From Syntrophaceae bacterium (lineage in GTDB: Bacteria; Desulfobacterota; BSN033; UBA1163), in contig JACAEX010000014.1 of the NCBI GenBank assembly GCA_013388635.1, positions 62,001 to 126,000 of the forward strand: a stretch of DNA of 64,000 bases, given 5' to 3'. The notes under the pieces were generated by a model. The model was not told the DNA's origin. It saw only the letters and a list, made by a program, of their open reading frames with translations, and searched no databases. This document shows, in pieces, positions 24,812 to 34,305 of the stretch (within the stretch, counting starts at the first letter, position 1; the number at the start of each line of letters is the position of its first letter). Both the position numbers and the translations under genes were made by a program.

Positions 24812-26455
24812 ATGGAAGCCGAGTTGACGTTTACCCAATTCGAAAGGATGTGTGAAAGGTACCCGGATCGTCCGGCCATTGTCTATCTGGGAGAGAAGTT
24901 CTCCTATTCAAGGCTGAAGGATCTGATCGACCGTTTTGCTACAGGTCTGAACGAGCTGGGGATCGGCAAAGGGGATCGGGTATTGATCTATATCTCGAAC
25001 TCTGTCCAATGGGTGATCACCTTCTTTGGGATTCAAAAGATCGGGGCGACTGCCGTACCGGTCGCGCCGATCTACACCTCTTTTGAGATCGAATATATGA
25101 TCAATGACTCTGGCGCAGAAACGATCGTCTGTCTCGACACCAATTTCTGCTATGTGAGGGATATCTTTGGGAAGACCTGCCTGAAAAGGGCGATTGTCAC
25201 AAATCTGGCCGATCCCCTCCCCTTATGGAAACGGACGGTCGGCTTCCTTTTCGACAAGATTCCCCGTGGAAGCGTGGAGAAGAATAAGAATGTCTACGCC
25301 TTCAAAGATCTGATCAGATACCCTCCCTTGAGAAGGGAGGTTCCAATCGACCCGTGGAGGGACCTCGCCTATATCCTTTACACCGGCGGCACAACCGGTT
25401 TTCCCAAAGGGGTGCCCGGCAATCATATCGGAATGACCTCCTATGTTAAAGACGTCATGGAGGACGTAGCAGGAGGTTATGTCGAAGAGGGAAGAGATAC
25501 CTACATTGCGATCAACCCGCTCTTTCATATTATGGCCTTGGGGCTCTTCATGGCCATCGGTCTTAACTACGGAAACACCACGGTCATCATGCCCGTACCC
25601 CAGGTCGATGCAATCCTGTATGCCATCCAGAAATATAAAGTGAGGTGGATGCTCGGCGTCCCTGCTCTGTATCGCATGATCCTGGAGAACGATCGATTGG
25701 GTCAATATGACCTGAGCTCCCTTCGATACTGTTATTGCGGGGGGGATGTCCTCCCCATCGAAGTCTTCAAGAGGTGGAAGGAACTCCTTGGCCTATCCAT
25801 CTATCAGGTCTATGGGTCAACCGAAGCAGGCCACGTCACTTACAACCGGCTGGATAGAGAACCCCAACTGATGTCGATCGGCCTTCCTTTAAAGTCCAGA
25901 CAATGCATCGTCGTCGACCCCGACACCCTGGAATCAGTACCTGCAGGTCAAGTGGGAGAGCTGCTGGTCACGTCCGACTATACGATCAAGAACTACTGGA
26001 ATAAGCCGGAAGAGACGCAGCGATCCTACGTGGATATCGATGGAAAGAGATACTACCGGATGGGCGATTACGTCCGGCGAGGCGAAAATGGGGAGATCTA
26101 CTATGTCGAGAGGTCTGCCGATATCATTAAGTATAAGGGCTACCGGGTCTCAGCCTCAGAGATCGAGGCGGTCTTACAGGATCATCCCACGGTCATCGGC
26201 GCTTGCGTGGTGGGCGTTCCTGACTCGAGGGTGGGTGAACGGATCAAGGCGATGGTCGTGCTCAAGGAGGATGCGAGGGGCGTGGATTCATCCGAGCTTC
26301 TGAAATGGTGCCGTGAAAGGCTGGCGCCTTACAAGATCCCGCAGTATATTGAGTTCAGGGATATGCTGCCAAAGTCCAAGGTGGGAAAGCTTCTCAGGCG
26401 CGAAATCAGGGAAGAGGAGCGCCGAAAGATATCGAAAGAAAAAGTTAGCCCTTAG
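24812..26455 (+). CDS. AMP-forming acyl-CoA synthetase / ligase
   Basis: 547 residues of the ANL superfamily: ILYTGGTTGFPKGV (A3), YQVYGSTEAGH (A5), YRMGDYVRRGENGEIYYVERSADIIKYKGYRVSASEIEAVL (A7-A8 region), and the catalytic lysine in PKSKVGKLLRREI (A10). It activates a carboxylic acid with ATP and CoA. Encoded right after a Liv-type transporter, it probably activates the imported acid, as seen with aromatic or medium-chain acid uptake systems. The exact substrate cannot be inferred from sequence. Confidence 0.92.
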   Translation: MEAELTFTQFERMCERYPDRPAIVYLGEKFSYSRLKDLIDRFATGLNELGIGKGDRVLIYISNSVQWVITFFGIQKIGATAVPVAPIYTSFEIEYMINDSGAETIVCLDTNFCYVRDIFGKTCLKRAIVTNLADPLPLWKRTVGFLFDKIPRGSVEKNKNVYAFKDLIRYPPLRREVPIDPWRDLAYILYTGGTTGFPKGVPGNHIGMTSYVKDVMEDVAGGYVEEGRDTYIAINPLFHIMALGLFMAIGLNYGNTTVIMPVPQVDAILYAIQKYKVRWMLGVPALYRMILENDRLGQYDLSSLRYCYCGGDVLPIEVFKRWKELLGLSIYQVYGSTEAGHVTYNRLDREPQLMSIGLPLKSRQCIVVDPDTLESVPAGQVGELLVTSDYTIKNYWNKPEETQRSYVDIDGKRYYRMGDYVRRGENGEIYYVERSADIIKYKGYRVSASEIEAVLQDHPTVIGACVVGVPDSRVGERIKAMVVLKEDARGVDSSELLKWCRERLAPYKIPQYIEFRDMLPKSKVGKLLRREIREEERRKISKEKVSP

Positions 26456-26464
26456 CAACCCCAA

Positions 26465-27259
26465 ATGGCAAGGTCCAAGTCCCTTCTGGCAAAAACCCGA
26501 TTCTTCATCCTCTCCATACTCATCCCTCTCTTCCTATGGCAGTCCGCAGAGAGCTCGGATCTTCGCATCCCCATCCTGCTCTACCATCGCCTCGGCCCGG
26601 TTGCGGCAGACAGCATGACCCTACCAACATCTGCGTTCCACTCCCACCTAAGGTATTTTCAGAGCCACGGCCATCGGGTTATCGCCCTGCGGGATCTGGT
26701 CGATTATCTCCTTGGGAAAAAATCCCCTCCTCCACCAGGATCGCTCGTGATCACGGTCGATGATGCGCACTGCTCTGTCTACACCGAGATGTTGCCTCTC
26801 GTAAAAAAATACAACCTTCCTATCACCCTTTTTGTTTATCCCTCGGCCATATCGAACGCCTCTTATGCGATGACATGGGACCAGCTCAGAGAGATAAAAC
26901 AGATCGGCCTTCTCGACATCCAGTCCCATACGCTCTGGCATCCCAACTTCAAGAAAGAAAAGAAGAGATTAAAACCCGGGGAATACGAGGAGTTTGTTGA
27001 AAGGCAGCTCAAAAGGTCGATGGAAAGGCTCCAGAAGGAACTCGGAGTCAAGGTGGAGATGCTGGCATGGCCCTTTGGCATCTACGACGAATGGCTGATC
27101 AGCAAGGCGGTTCAGGCCGGATATGTGGCTGGCTTTACGATGGAGCGGAGGCACGTCACTGCCTCTGATCAGATCATGGCCCTTCCCCGTTACCTCATCG
27201 TTCACCAGGAGAAGGAAAGTCCTGAAAATATGATCCGGCGCCTTCTCCAGACCAGGTGA
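26465..27259 (+). CDS. Polysaccharide deacetylase (NodB-homology) family protein
   Basis: 264 residues with an N-terminal signal or anchor (residues 11-30). NodB motif 1 is present as VITVDDAH (usual TFDDG), motif 2 as SHTLWHPN (metal histidines), motif 3 as LAWPFG. IPILLYHRLGP at the start of the mature part is typical of exported deacetylases of the PgaB/IcaB or peptidoglycan type. It acts in the envelope on N-acetylated glycans. Its start lies 9 bp after the ligase stop, but the function does not match the transport cluster and fits better with the cell-wall genes that follow. Confidence 0.9.
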   Translation: MARSKSLLAKTRFFILSILIPLFLWQSAESSDLRIPILLYHRLGPVAADSMTLPTSAFHSHLRYFQSHGHRVIALRDLVDYLLGKKSPPPPGSLVITVDDAHCSVYTEMLPLVKKYNLPITLFVYPSAISNASYAMTWDQLREIKQIGLLDIQSHTLWHPNFKKEKKRLKPGEYEEFVERQLKRSMERLQKELGVKVEMLAWPFGIYDEWLISKAVQAGYVAGFTMERRHVTASDQIMALPRYLIVHQEKESPENMIRRLLQTR

Positions 27260-27363
27260 GGCTCCTTCCACTTCCACACGGACTATCTTCAGCCCCCAAG
27301 AATTCCTTTCAGATCGGACCGTCTTAGCATTGGCATTCAAACAGAATGGGCTTAATTAAAACG

Positions 27364-27379
27364 TGGCACTTTCCTTGCA
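27364..27379 (+). promoter_or_regulatory. Sigma-54 (-24/-12) promoter
   Basis: TGGCACTTTCCTTGCA matches the consensus with ten bases between GG and GC. Predicted transcription start near 27390, about 28 nt before the ATG at 27418. It would drive the DUF4015 gene and the hydrolase-NamZ fusion as an operon. Confidence 0.82.
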
Positions 27380-27417
27380 GTTAAGTATGGAAAAAAGAAA
27401 GAAGAGAGAGAAAAGAG

Positions 27418-28770
27418 ATGCTCCAGAAGGCTTCGATTTTCTTCTCCAGTCTTGCCAATAAATTCAACAGATTATACCTCAACAAAAACCATACTATCCC
27501 CCTAAAAAAGAGCTTTTTGTGGACCTTTCAAATCTCGCTGACCATTCTATTTTTGTCAATTCCCGGTAACACTTTTGGGTATACGATTGGAAAGGTGGTC
27601 GATTTCTTTACGAAGAGGCCTCTCAAAGGAGCAATTATTGTCAGCAGTAGCGGCCAGTACATCGAGCAGACCGATGACAACGGCATCTTCTGTGTGAAGG
27701 AGAATGGGACCAGGGTGGCAGCCAGGGCCTATGGATACTTGAGGACTTACCAGAAGCTCTTTCCGCCTCTGACACCAGTCCCTCCCGAGGTCAAGCTCTT
27801 TCCGTTCAGACCCAAAGCCCTCTACCTCTCCTTTTACGGCATCGGAGAAAGATCCCTTCGAGAATCGGCCCTGAGGCTGATCGAGGAGACAGAGCTCAAC
27901 GCCCTTGTCGTCGATGTGAAGGGAGATCAGGGCATGATTTCCTACAGGACCTCAGTCCCCCTCGCCTCGGAGGTCGGCGCCCAGAAAAAGATAACCGTGA
28001 AGGACATGGAAGGGCTGATGGCCACCCTGAAGGAGAAGCGGATCTATACGATCGCACGGATCGTCGTCTTTAAAGACAATCTCCTTGCCATGAAGATGCC
28101 TGAGCTGGCGGTGAGGAACCATAGAGGAGAGATTTGGCGCGATCGGGAAAACCTCGCATGGGTCGATCCGTTCAGGAAAGAGGTCTGGGATTACAATATT
28201 GAGATCGCTGTGGAGGCCGCTCTCCGCGGATTCGATGAGATCCAGTTCGACTATGTCCGGTTCCCTGAGACCACCGGCCTCCGGTTTTCCATGCCAAACA
28301 CAGAGGAGAACAGGGTCAAGGCCATCTCCGGATTCCTCGCCGAGGCAAAAAGGAGACTGAAACCCTATAACGTCTTTCTTGCCGCAGACATCTTCGGTTA
28401 CGTCTGCTGGAATCTCAACGACACGTTCATCGGACAGAGACTTGACGAACTCATAGCCCCGCTCGACTACCTCTCTCCAATGCTCTACCCATCGGGCTTC
28501 CAGTATGGCATTCCGGGCTATCGCCTCCCTGTTGCAAACCCATATGAAATCGTATATCTTTCCCTCAAAAAAGCCCAGGAACGCTCCGGTCTATCATCCG
28601 TCCGATTCAGGCCATGGCTCCAGGCCTTCAGAGACTATGCCTTCGATAAGAGAGGCTTCCACGGAGATGAAATCAGGAGCCAGATCAGAGCAGCTGAAGC
28701 CTTTGGCTCCCATGGCTGGATGCTCTGGAATCCATGTAACATCTATTCTCGGGACGGACTGAGAGATTAG
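27418..28770 (+). CDS. DUF4015 putative glycoside hydrolase
   Basis: 450 residues. An N-terminal hydrophobic segment around residues 37-58 follows a positively charged stretch (signal anchor). A short carboxypeptidase-regulatory-like beta module comes next (GKVVDFFTKRPLKGAIIVSSSGQ, residues 58-120). The main TIM-barrel-like domain follows from about 135, with KALYLSFYGIG, ALVVDVKGDQG, VDPFRKEVWDYNIEIAVEAALRGFDEIQFDYVRFPE and LSPMLYPSGF, characteristic of DUF4015 (PF13200). The EIQFDYVRFPE segment bears likely catalytic acids. Probably acts on an envelope glycan. Transcribed with the fusion gene 13 bp downstream. Confidence 0.88.
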   Translation: MLQKASIFFSSLANKFNRLYLNKNHTIPLKKSFLWTFQISLTILFLSIPGNTFGYTIGKVVDFFTKRPLKGAIIVSSSGQYIEQTDDNGIFCVKENGTRVAARAYGYLRTYQKLFPPLTPVPPEVKLFPFRPKALYLSFYGIGERSLRESALRLIEETELNALVVDVKGDQGMISYRTSVPLASEVGAQKKITVKDMEGLMATLKEKRIYTIARIVVFKDNLLAMKMPELAVRNHRGEIWRDRENLAWVDPFRKEVWDYNIEIAVEAALRGFDEIQFDYVRFPETTGLRFSMPNTEENRVKAISGFLAEAKRRLKPYNVFLAADIFGYVCWNLNDTFIGQRLDELIAPLDYLSPMLYPSGFQYGIPGYRLPVANPYEIVYLSLKKAQERSGLSSVRFRPWLQAFRDYAFDKRGFHGDEIRSQIRAAEAFGSHGWMLWNPCNIYSRDGLRD

Positions 28771-28783
28771 GCCTCTTGACCCA

Positions 28784-31207
28784 ATGGAGCCCTCAGGGAG
28801 GCTGAGAACTGTGACATGGCCAAAAAAGCTTCTCATCACACTGACCCTGTCCACCCTCATTCAGCCACTTCTCCCAAACCTGGTCAGAGGCCAGGAGAGG
28901 CCGGAATCCATCCCCCGGCTTGACGAAAAGCAGCTGACCGCCATCGCCGGAATCGTGGAAAGGGCGATCCGCGTCGGCAGGATTCCTGGCGCTGTGGTTT
29001 TGATTGGACACCAGGGCAGGATTGTCTACCGCCGTGCCTTCGGTCATCGGGCGATCAGACCGAAAAGGCTGCCCATGACCGTGGACACGGTCTTTGATCT
29101 CGGCTCGTTGACCAAGGTGGTGGCCACCACCACGGCAGTCATGCAGCTCTCTGAAAAAGGAAGTCTGCGAATCGAGGACCGGGTTTCAGAGCATTGGCCG
29201 GAATTCAAGGATAGCGGAAAGGAAGAGATCACCGTTCGAGACCTCCTCACCCACTATTCCGGTCTTAGAGCAACTCTCAAGATGAGGCCGGAGTGGTCCG
29301 GCTACAATGGAGCCCTCCGGATGATTCTAACGGAGAAGCCCCTCGCCCCTCCGGGGAGCCGTTTTATCTACAGCGATATTAACTTCATCATCCTCGGCGA
29401 GCTGGTCCGTCAGATCTCAGGCCGATCCCTCGACCTCTACTGCGCTGAACATATATTCAAACCTCTCGGGATGAAGAAGACAGGCTTCAAACCTCCGGCC
29501 TCGCTCAGGAGCCGGATCGCCCCGACCCAGCATCAGCATGGAAATAGAGGAAAGATCCTCTGGGGAGAGGTCCATGACCCTGTAGCCTACCGGATGGGTG
29601 GCGTGGCAGGCCATGCCGGCCTCTTCTCCACGGCTGATGACCTCGCCCTCTTCAGTCAGGCACTCCTCGACGGCGGGAGTCGGAAAGGGGTGCGAATCCT
29701 GAGCCCGCTCACCGTTGAAAAGATGACCACTCCGCAGACACCGCTCAACAAGAACGTCTTGAGAGGTCTGGGCTGGGATATCGGCCCACCCTTTGCTCCC
29801 AACCGGGATGAACTCTTTCCGGCAGGCTCCTACGGACACACCGGCTTCACCGGGACCTCGATCTGGATCGACCCGATTTCCAAAACCTACATCATCCTCT
29901 TGACCAACCGGGTCCACCCTGACGGAAGGGGCGATGTGAGTTTTCTTCGCTCGCAGATCACCGCGCTCGTTGCCTCTGCACTCGAACCCCTCTCGCAGGA
30001 AAAGATCCTGTCGATCCATCCATCTCTCGGCAGCCATTACGAAGCCGCAAGGTCCAATCGCATCCATCGCTTTCGTGAGGGCAAGGTTCAAACTGGGATC
30101 GATCTCCTGAAGGCCCAGAAGTTTGAACCCCTCTGGGGTCTGCGCATCGGGCTGATCACCAACCATTCAGGCCTCGATTCAAACGGAAGGCGCACCATTG
30201 ACCTCCTCTACGAAGCACCACGGGTGAAGCTGGTCGCCATCTTTGTCCCGGAGCATGGCCTCTCCGGGTCGATGGAAGGGAAGATCCCTTCCTCGACAGA
30301 CCCTAAGACCGGTCTCCCTGTCTACAGCCTCTATGGAGAAACCGATCGGCCCCCGGAAAAGATACTCAACGCTCTCGATGCCCTGGTCTTCGATATCCAG
30401 GAGGTGGGAGTTCGTTTCTTCACCTATGTCACCACCCTGGGCTATGCAATGGAGGCTTCGGCCAAGAGGGGTCTGGCCTTCTATGTCCTCGATCGGCCCA
30501 ATCCGATCACCGCTTCGTTCGTTCAGGGCCCTGTGATGGACGGAGATCTGAAATCCTTTGTCGGTTATTTTCCCATGCCCCTCCGCCATGGCATGACAGT
30601 CGGTGAGCTGGCTTCCATGTTCAATGCCGAAAATCGGATCGGTGCCGATCTACACATGATCCGGATGCGCGGTTATCAGCGCACGGATTGGTATGACGAG
30701 ACAGGCCTGCTCTGGGTCAATCCCTCTCCCAACTTACGAACGCTCAACCAGACGATCCTCTACCCAGGAGTGGCCATGGTCGAAGGAGCCAATGTCAGTG
30801 TGGGAAGGGGAACGGATACGCCCTTTGAGCTCTTAGGTGCTCCGTGGATCAAAGGGAGAGAGCTTGCCGACTACCTGAATGGAAGAAAAATCCAGGGCGT
30901 CCGGTTCATGCCCGTCGACTTTATACCAAGGGCCAATCGTTTTGAGAATCAGTTGTGCCACGGCATCCAGATCGTCCTGGTGGATCGCCACTCATTGGAC
31001 TCCCCAGGCCTCGGCATCGAGATCGCCAGCGCCCTCTATCGGCTCTATCCCGACGACTTCCAGATCGACAAAACACTGCCTCTGATCGGCTCTCGAGAAG
31101 TCCTCCAGGCCATCAAGGACGGCCAGGACCCAGTTTCTATCGCTCAAAGCTGGCAAGCCTCTCTCGAAATGTTCAACAGGATAAGATCAAAATACCTGCT
31201 CTATTAA
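28784..31207 (+). CDS. Fusion of serine hydrolase (beta-lactamase fold) and NamZ-type exo-N-acetylmuramidase (DUF1343)
   Basis: 807 residues. N-terminal signal peptide (LLITLTLSTLIQPLLPNLVRG); a GTG at 28811 with GGGAGG upstream is an alternative start. Residues 45-400 are a class C beta-lactamase/AmiE-like hydrolase with SxxK (Ser108-Lys111, GSLTK), a YSD triad element and HTGFTG. Residues about 440-807 are a DUF1343/NamZ domain (LRIGLITNHSGLDSNG, IFVPEHGLSG, VFDIQEVGVRFFTY, VNPSPNLRTL). In Bacillus, amidase-like AmiE, NamZ and NagZ are neighbouring genes for recycling peptidoglycan; here two of these activities appear joined in one exported protein. Expected role: trimming or scavenging of muropeptides in the periplasm. 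Confidence 0.9.
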   Translation: MEPSGRLRTVTWPKKLLITLTLSTLIQPLLPNLVRGQERPESIPRLDEKQLTAIAGIVERAIRVGRIPGAVVLIGHQGRIVYRRAFGHRAIRPKRLPMTVDTVFDLGSLTKVVATTTAVMQLSEKGSLRIEDRVSEHWPEFKDSGKEEITVRDLLTHYSGLRATLKMRPEWSGYNGALRMILTEKPLAPPGSRFIYSDINFIILGELVRQISGRSLDLYCAEHIFKPLGMKKTGFKPPASLRSRIAPTQHQHGNRGKILWGEVHDPVAYRMGGVAGHAGLFSTADDLALFSQALLDGGSRKGVRILSPLTVEKMTTPQTPLNKNVLRGLGWDIGPPFAPNRDELFPAGSYGHTGFTGTSIWIDPISKTYIILLTNRVHPDGRGDVSFLRSQITALVASALEPLSQEKILSIHPSLGSHYEAARSNRIHRFREGKVQTGIDLLKAQKFEPLWGLRIGLITNHSGLDSNGRRTIDLLYEAPRVKLVAIFVPEHGLSGSMEGKIPSSTDPKTGLPVYSLYGETDRPPEKILNALDALVFDIQEVGVRFFTYVTTLGYAMEASAKRGLAFYVLDRPNPITASFVQGPVMDGDLKSFVGYFPMPLRHGMTVGELASMFNAENRIGADLHMIRMRGYQRTDWYDETGLLWVNPSPNLRTLNQTILYPGVAMVEGANVSVGRGTDTPFELLGAPWIKGRELADYLNGRKIQGVRFMPVDFIPRANRFENQLCHGIQIVLVDRHSLDSPGLGIEIASALYRLYPDDFQIDKTLPLIGSREVLQAIKDGQDPVSIAQSWQASLEMFNRIRSKYLLY

Positions 31208-31278
31208 CGACCTCTTCTACAGATCGAATGAAAAGGCCGGATCTCCCTGGAATCTTACTCCTCTGATCTGTCCCGTTC

Positions 31279-32784
31279 CTATTCTTCCAGGTCCGGAGAA
31301 AACCAGTTCTTCGAGCGGGCCACTGCCTGCTCCCATCCCATTAGGAGCTTCCGGCGCCGGTCTCTGGACATCCTGGGAATAAATTCCCGGCCCGTTGACC
31401 AGTTGGCTGAGATCTCTTCCCTGTTCCTCCAGTATCCAACCGCAAGCCCTGCTAAATAAGCAGCTCCCAGGGCAGTGCTTTCGAGAACCTTCGGCCGTCT
31501 GATGGGGATGTCAAGGAGGTCAGCTTGAAATTGACAGAGCAGATTGTTGACAGCCGCGCCACCATCCACCCTCAGCTCTGTTAGGCCAAGGCCGGAATCG
31601 TGCACCATGCAATCGACAACCTCTTTGGTTTGAAAGGCAATCGATTCGATCGCCGCACGCACGAGGTGGCTCCGGTTGACGCCCCTCGTCAATCCTAGAA
31701 TCGCGCCGCGAGCATTCGGATCCCAATGGGGAGCGCCCAGTCCGACAAAGGCCGGGACCACGTAAACCCCATTTGAATCCTCCACCATTGACGCCAAGGT
31801 TTCGCTCTCCTCAGCAGAGCGGATCAGCCTTAACTCGTCTCTCAACCACTGGATCACTCCACCCGCGATGAAAGTGCTTCCTTCAAGGGCATAGGTGATC
31901 TCTCGTCCCATGCCCCAGGCGATCGTGGTCAGGAGGCCGGATCCAGAGCGTTTTGCCTCTACACCCGTGTTCATCAACATGAAGCACCCCGTCCCATAAG
32001 TGGTCTTAACCATACCCGGGTCAAAACAGCACTGGCCAAAAAGGGCTGCCTGCTGATCTCCGGCGATCCCGGCAATGGGAACCGCTGCACCCAGGATTTT
32101 TGGGTCGGTAAAGGCCACAGGATGACTGGAAGGCACAACCTCGGGGAGGAGGGAGGGAGGAATGCCAAACCGTTGCAGGATCTCATCATCCCATCTCAGT
32201 TCGTGGATATTATACAGGAGGGTTCGCGAGGCGTTTGAGTAATCGGTGACGTGGGCCTTCCCCCCGGAGAGCCTGTCCACAAGCCAACTGTCGATGGTTC
32301 CGAAGGCGAGGTGGCCTCGCTCCGCCTCTCTTCTCGCTCCGGGTATCTGGTCGAGGACCCACTTGAGCTTGGTCCCGGAAAAATAGGCATCTGTGACCAG
32401 TCCGGTCTTCTCCCTCAGCCTGGTGTCAAATCCTTCCTCCCGAAGCTCTTTGCAGAAGCTGGCCGTCCTTCGGCATTGCCAGACGATGGCGTTGTATATC
32501 GGCTTGCCAGATCGACGGTCCCAGAGAACCATGGTCTCCCGCTGATTGGCGATCCCGATGGCAGAGATATCGCTGGCCTGCAGGTTTGCCCTTCGCAGTG
32601 CCTCGCGGATCGTATGGATCTGGGAAGTCCAGATCTCCATGGGATCATGTTCCACCCAGCCTGGTTTGGGATAGATCTGTTTGACCTCCTGCTGGGAGGA
32701 TGAAACGATCTCACCGGCCCTGTTGAAAATGACCGTTCTCGAGCTGGTCGTCCCCTGATCGAGGGCCATGATGTAGGAACCCAT
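31279..32784 (-). CDS. glpK: Glycerol kinase
   Basis: 501 residues, the usual GlpK length. N-terminal [43 protein letters not shown], the FGGY signature region [21 protein letters not shown], and [22 protein letters not shown] are all present. GGAGGCAAAGG precedes the ATG. It phosphorylates glycerol in the cytosol. Lies 21 bp downstream of a lipase-like hydrolase, so the pair could release glycerol from acylglycerols and trap it as glycerol 3-phosphate. Confidence 0.97.
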   Translation of the reverse strand: MGSYIMALDQGTTSSRTVIFNRAGEIVSSSQQEVKQIYPKPGWVEHDPMEIWTSQIHTIREALRRANLQASDISAIGIANQRETMVLWDRRSGKPIYNAIVWQCRRTASFCKELREEGFDTRLREKTGLVTDAYFSGTKLKWVLDQIPGARREAERGHLAFGTIDSWLVDRLSGGKAHVTDYSNASRTLLYNIHELRWDDEILQRFGIPPSLLPEVVPSSHPVAFTDPKILGAAVPIAGIAGDQQAALFGQCCFDPGMVKTTYGTGCFMLMNTGVEAKRSGSGLLTTIAWGMGREITYALEGSTFIAGGVIQWLRDELRLIRSAEESETLASMVEDSNGVYVVPAFVGLGAPHWDPNARGAILGLTRGVNRSHLVRAAIESIAFQTKEVVDCMVHDSGLGLTELRVDGGAAVNNLLCQFQADLLDIPIRRPKVLESTALGAAYLAGLAVGYWRNREEISANWSTGREFIPRMSRDRRRKLLMGWEQAVARSKNWFSPDLEE

Positions 32785-32805
32785 CCTTTGCCTCCAGTCC
32801 CGGGT

Positions 32806-33651
32806 CTACCTTCGAGGACCAAGATGCGATTCTAACCATCTTTCGACATCGCGTAATACGGTCTCATGTTCAGGCTCATTAAATACCTCATGGTAGAAAC
32901 CATCATAGGTTCTGATCTCTTTATCGGCAGAGCTGACCGTGTCATATAGCATCTGAGCGCCAGCCGGATCGACTAACCTGTCCGCACCCCCTTGAACGAT
33001 CATGATCGGGAGCGTAATCTTACTTGCCTGAGCGCTGACATGCTGCATCGTTTTGAGCATCTCAGCCGCTAAACGAGCGGTGATTTTTCCTTTATGAACC
33101 AGAGGATCACTGACATAGGCCTGCACCACCGCTGGATCTCGGGACACCCCGTTTGCATCCAGCCTGAGCACCCCGGACTTGGGGATCAAAGCTGAAAGCA
33201 TCTTGCTCAAAAGAAGTATAGCGGGAGTGATGGTGCTGGGTACTTTGACTGCCGGTCCGGAGAGGACCGCACCGGTTAGTTCGGCCTGGTGATCGAGCAG
33301 GTAAAGGGTACTGATCAGTCCACCCATGCTGTGCCCAACCAAGAAGATCGGTCTGTCAGGGTGCCGACGGCATATCATGTCAAAGTAAACCTGGAGCGTC
33401 TGGGTATAGTCATCAAAGCGTTTGACATAAACCCTTATGCCATCTGATTTGCCGTGGCCGATATGATCGATTCCGTAAACCGCATAGCCCAGGGGGACAA
33501 AGTGATTGACAACGTTCCCATATCGGCCGCTGTGTTCAGCCAACCCGTGAACAAGGAGCAATACTGCTCTGGGCTCACCTTCCGGCAGCCAGCCCTGGAA
33601 ATAGATGTTAGCACCTCGAACCCCTTTAAAGAATCCCTCCTCGTGTCTCAT
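32806..33651 (-). CDS. Alpha/beta hydrolase, monoacylglycerol-lipase-like
   Basis: 281 residues. HGLAEHSGRYGNVVNHFVPLGYAVYGIDHIGHGKSDG is typical of the serine aminopeptidase S33/monoacylglycerol lipase group. The nucleophile elbow is GHSMGG; the acid is probably in VQGGADRLVDPAG and the His in YDGFYHEVFNEPE. No signal peptide. Upstream of glpK in the same orientation, supporting a role in acylglycerol breakdown. Confidence 0.9.
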   Translation of the reverse strand: MRHEEGFFKGVRGANIYFQGWLPEGEPRAVLLLVHGLAEHSGRYGNVVNHFVPLGYAVYGIDHIGHGKSDGIRVYVKRFDDYTQTLQVYFDMICRRHPDRPIFLVGHSMGGLISTLYLLDHQAELTGAVLSGPAVKVPSTITPAILLLSKMLSALIPKSGVLRLDANGVSRDPAVVQAYVSDPLVHKGKITARLAAEMLKTMQHVSAQASKITLPIMIVQGGADRLVDPAGAQMLYDTVSSADKEIRTYDGFYHEVFNEPEHETVLRDVERWLESHLGPRR

Positions 33652-33726
33652 CTTCCCATTTTCCTTTTCTCAAATAGGTCCGGCCCGAAACCACCGCAAC
33701 GTTTATTTAAGCCTGTCCCCCCACAT

Positions 33727-33993
33727 TTATTCGTAATGAGTCCACATCCGAATGACCTTGACAGTCTTTATCTCTTCCAAAACCTGATATACGAGGCGGT
33801 GTTGGATATTGATGCGACGTGAGCAGGCTCCGGAAAGATCTCCGGTCAGCTTTTCAAAGGGGGGAGGGGTCTGAAACGGATTTTTAGATAGGATTTCAAG
33901 AAGTTTTTCGGCTTTTTGCCTCAGGCCTGCCGCAACAATTTTTTTTGCGTCTCTCTGTGCTTGTCTGGTATAGACAATCCTCCACTTTACCAT
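33727..33993 (-). CDS. YoeB/Txe-family mRNA interferase toxin
   Basis: 88 residues from the ATG at 33993, which overlaps the antitoxin stop (ATGGTAA). The RelE-fold sequence WRIVYTRQAQRDAKKI at the start and the catalytic set of YoeB (FEKLTGDLSG with Glu, INIQHRLVYQV with Arg, and C-terminal MWTHYE with His-Tyr) are complete, so the toxin should be active. It would cleave ribosome-bound mRNA when the antitoxin is lost. Confidence 0.9.
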   Translation of the reverse strand: MVKWRIVYTRQAQRDAKKIVAAGLRQKAEKLLEILSKNPFQTPPPFEKLTGDLSGACSRRINIQHRLVYQVLEEIKTVKVIRMWTHYE

Positions 33994-34229
33994 CCAGGCT
34001 TCTCGCTGCACTTTTTAACAGGCGTCTTGAGACCCTTCCGAATTGATTCTCTCATGCCGGGGATCGATAAGAGATATAATGTCTCTTGAATGGAGCGCCA
34101 ATCATCCTCGGAGATCAAAATGGCGTTTGACCTCTTTCCCGTGATCTGGATCGGCTCGTGGGATTCTCCCGCCTGGTCGAGCAACTTATAAAAATTTGCC
34201 CTCGCCTCGGTCGCCTTAACCGTCGTCAT
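33987..34229 (-). CDS. Phd/YefM-family antitoxin
   Basis: 80 residues from the ATG at 34229, which has GAGGTGA eight bases upstream; the GTG at 34238 is not needed. The N-terminal MTTVKATEARANFYKLLDQ and ITGKRSNAILISEDDWRSIQETLYLL are typical of YefM: DNA-binding N-half, toxin-binding acidic/hydrophobic C-half. Overlaps the toxin gene; autoregulation through the palindrome just upstream is likely. Confidence 0.92.
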   Translation of the reverse strand: MTTVKATEARANFYKLLDQAGESHEPIQITGKRSNAILISEDDWRSIQETLYLLSIPGMRESIRKGLKTPVKKCSEKPGW

Positions 34230-34253
34230 ATGGATCACCTCAATCGTAAGCGT

Positions 34254-34274
34254 ACATTAATACGTACGTAATGT
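34254..34274 (-). promoter_or_regulatory. Putative antitoxin operator palindrome
   Basis: ACATTA and TAATGT arms flank ATACGTACG, with a nested TACGTACGTA palindrome, 25 bp upstream of the antitoxin ATG. Phd/YefM antitoxins bind such palindromes, so this is the likely operator of the toxin-antitoxin unit. Confidence 0.6.
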
Positions 34275-34290
34275 CAAGGTTTATTTTGGG

Positions 34291-34305
34291 GTCAGGTCTT
34301 GAAAT
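34291..34305. repeat. Isolated copy of RAYT end-like motif
   Basis: GTCAGGTCTTGAAAT matches the terminal motif of the RAYT element 340 bp away (GTCAGGCCTTGAAAT) with one change and in the same orientation as the element's left end. Likely a solitary REP-type end. Confidence 0.6.

Noticed and set aside
29417-30166. 249-codon minus-strand frame inside the hydrolase-NamZ gene
   Set aside because: Shadow of a clear two-domain protein; composition not protein-like.
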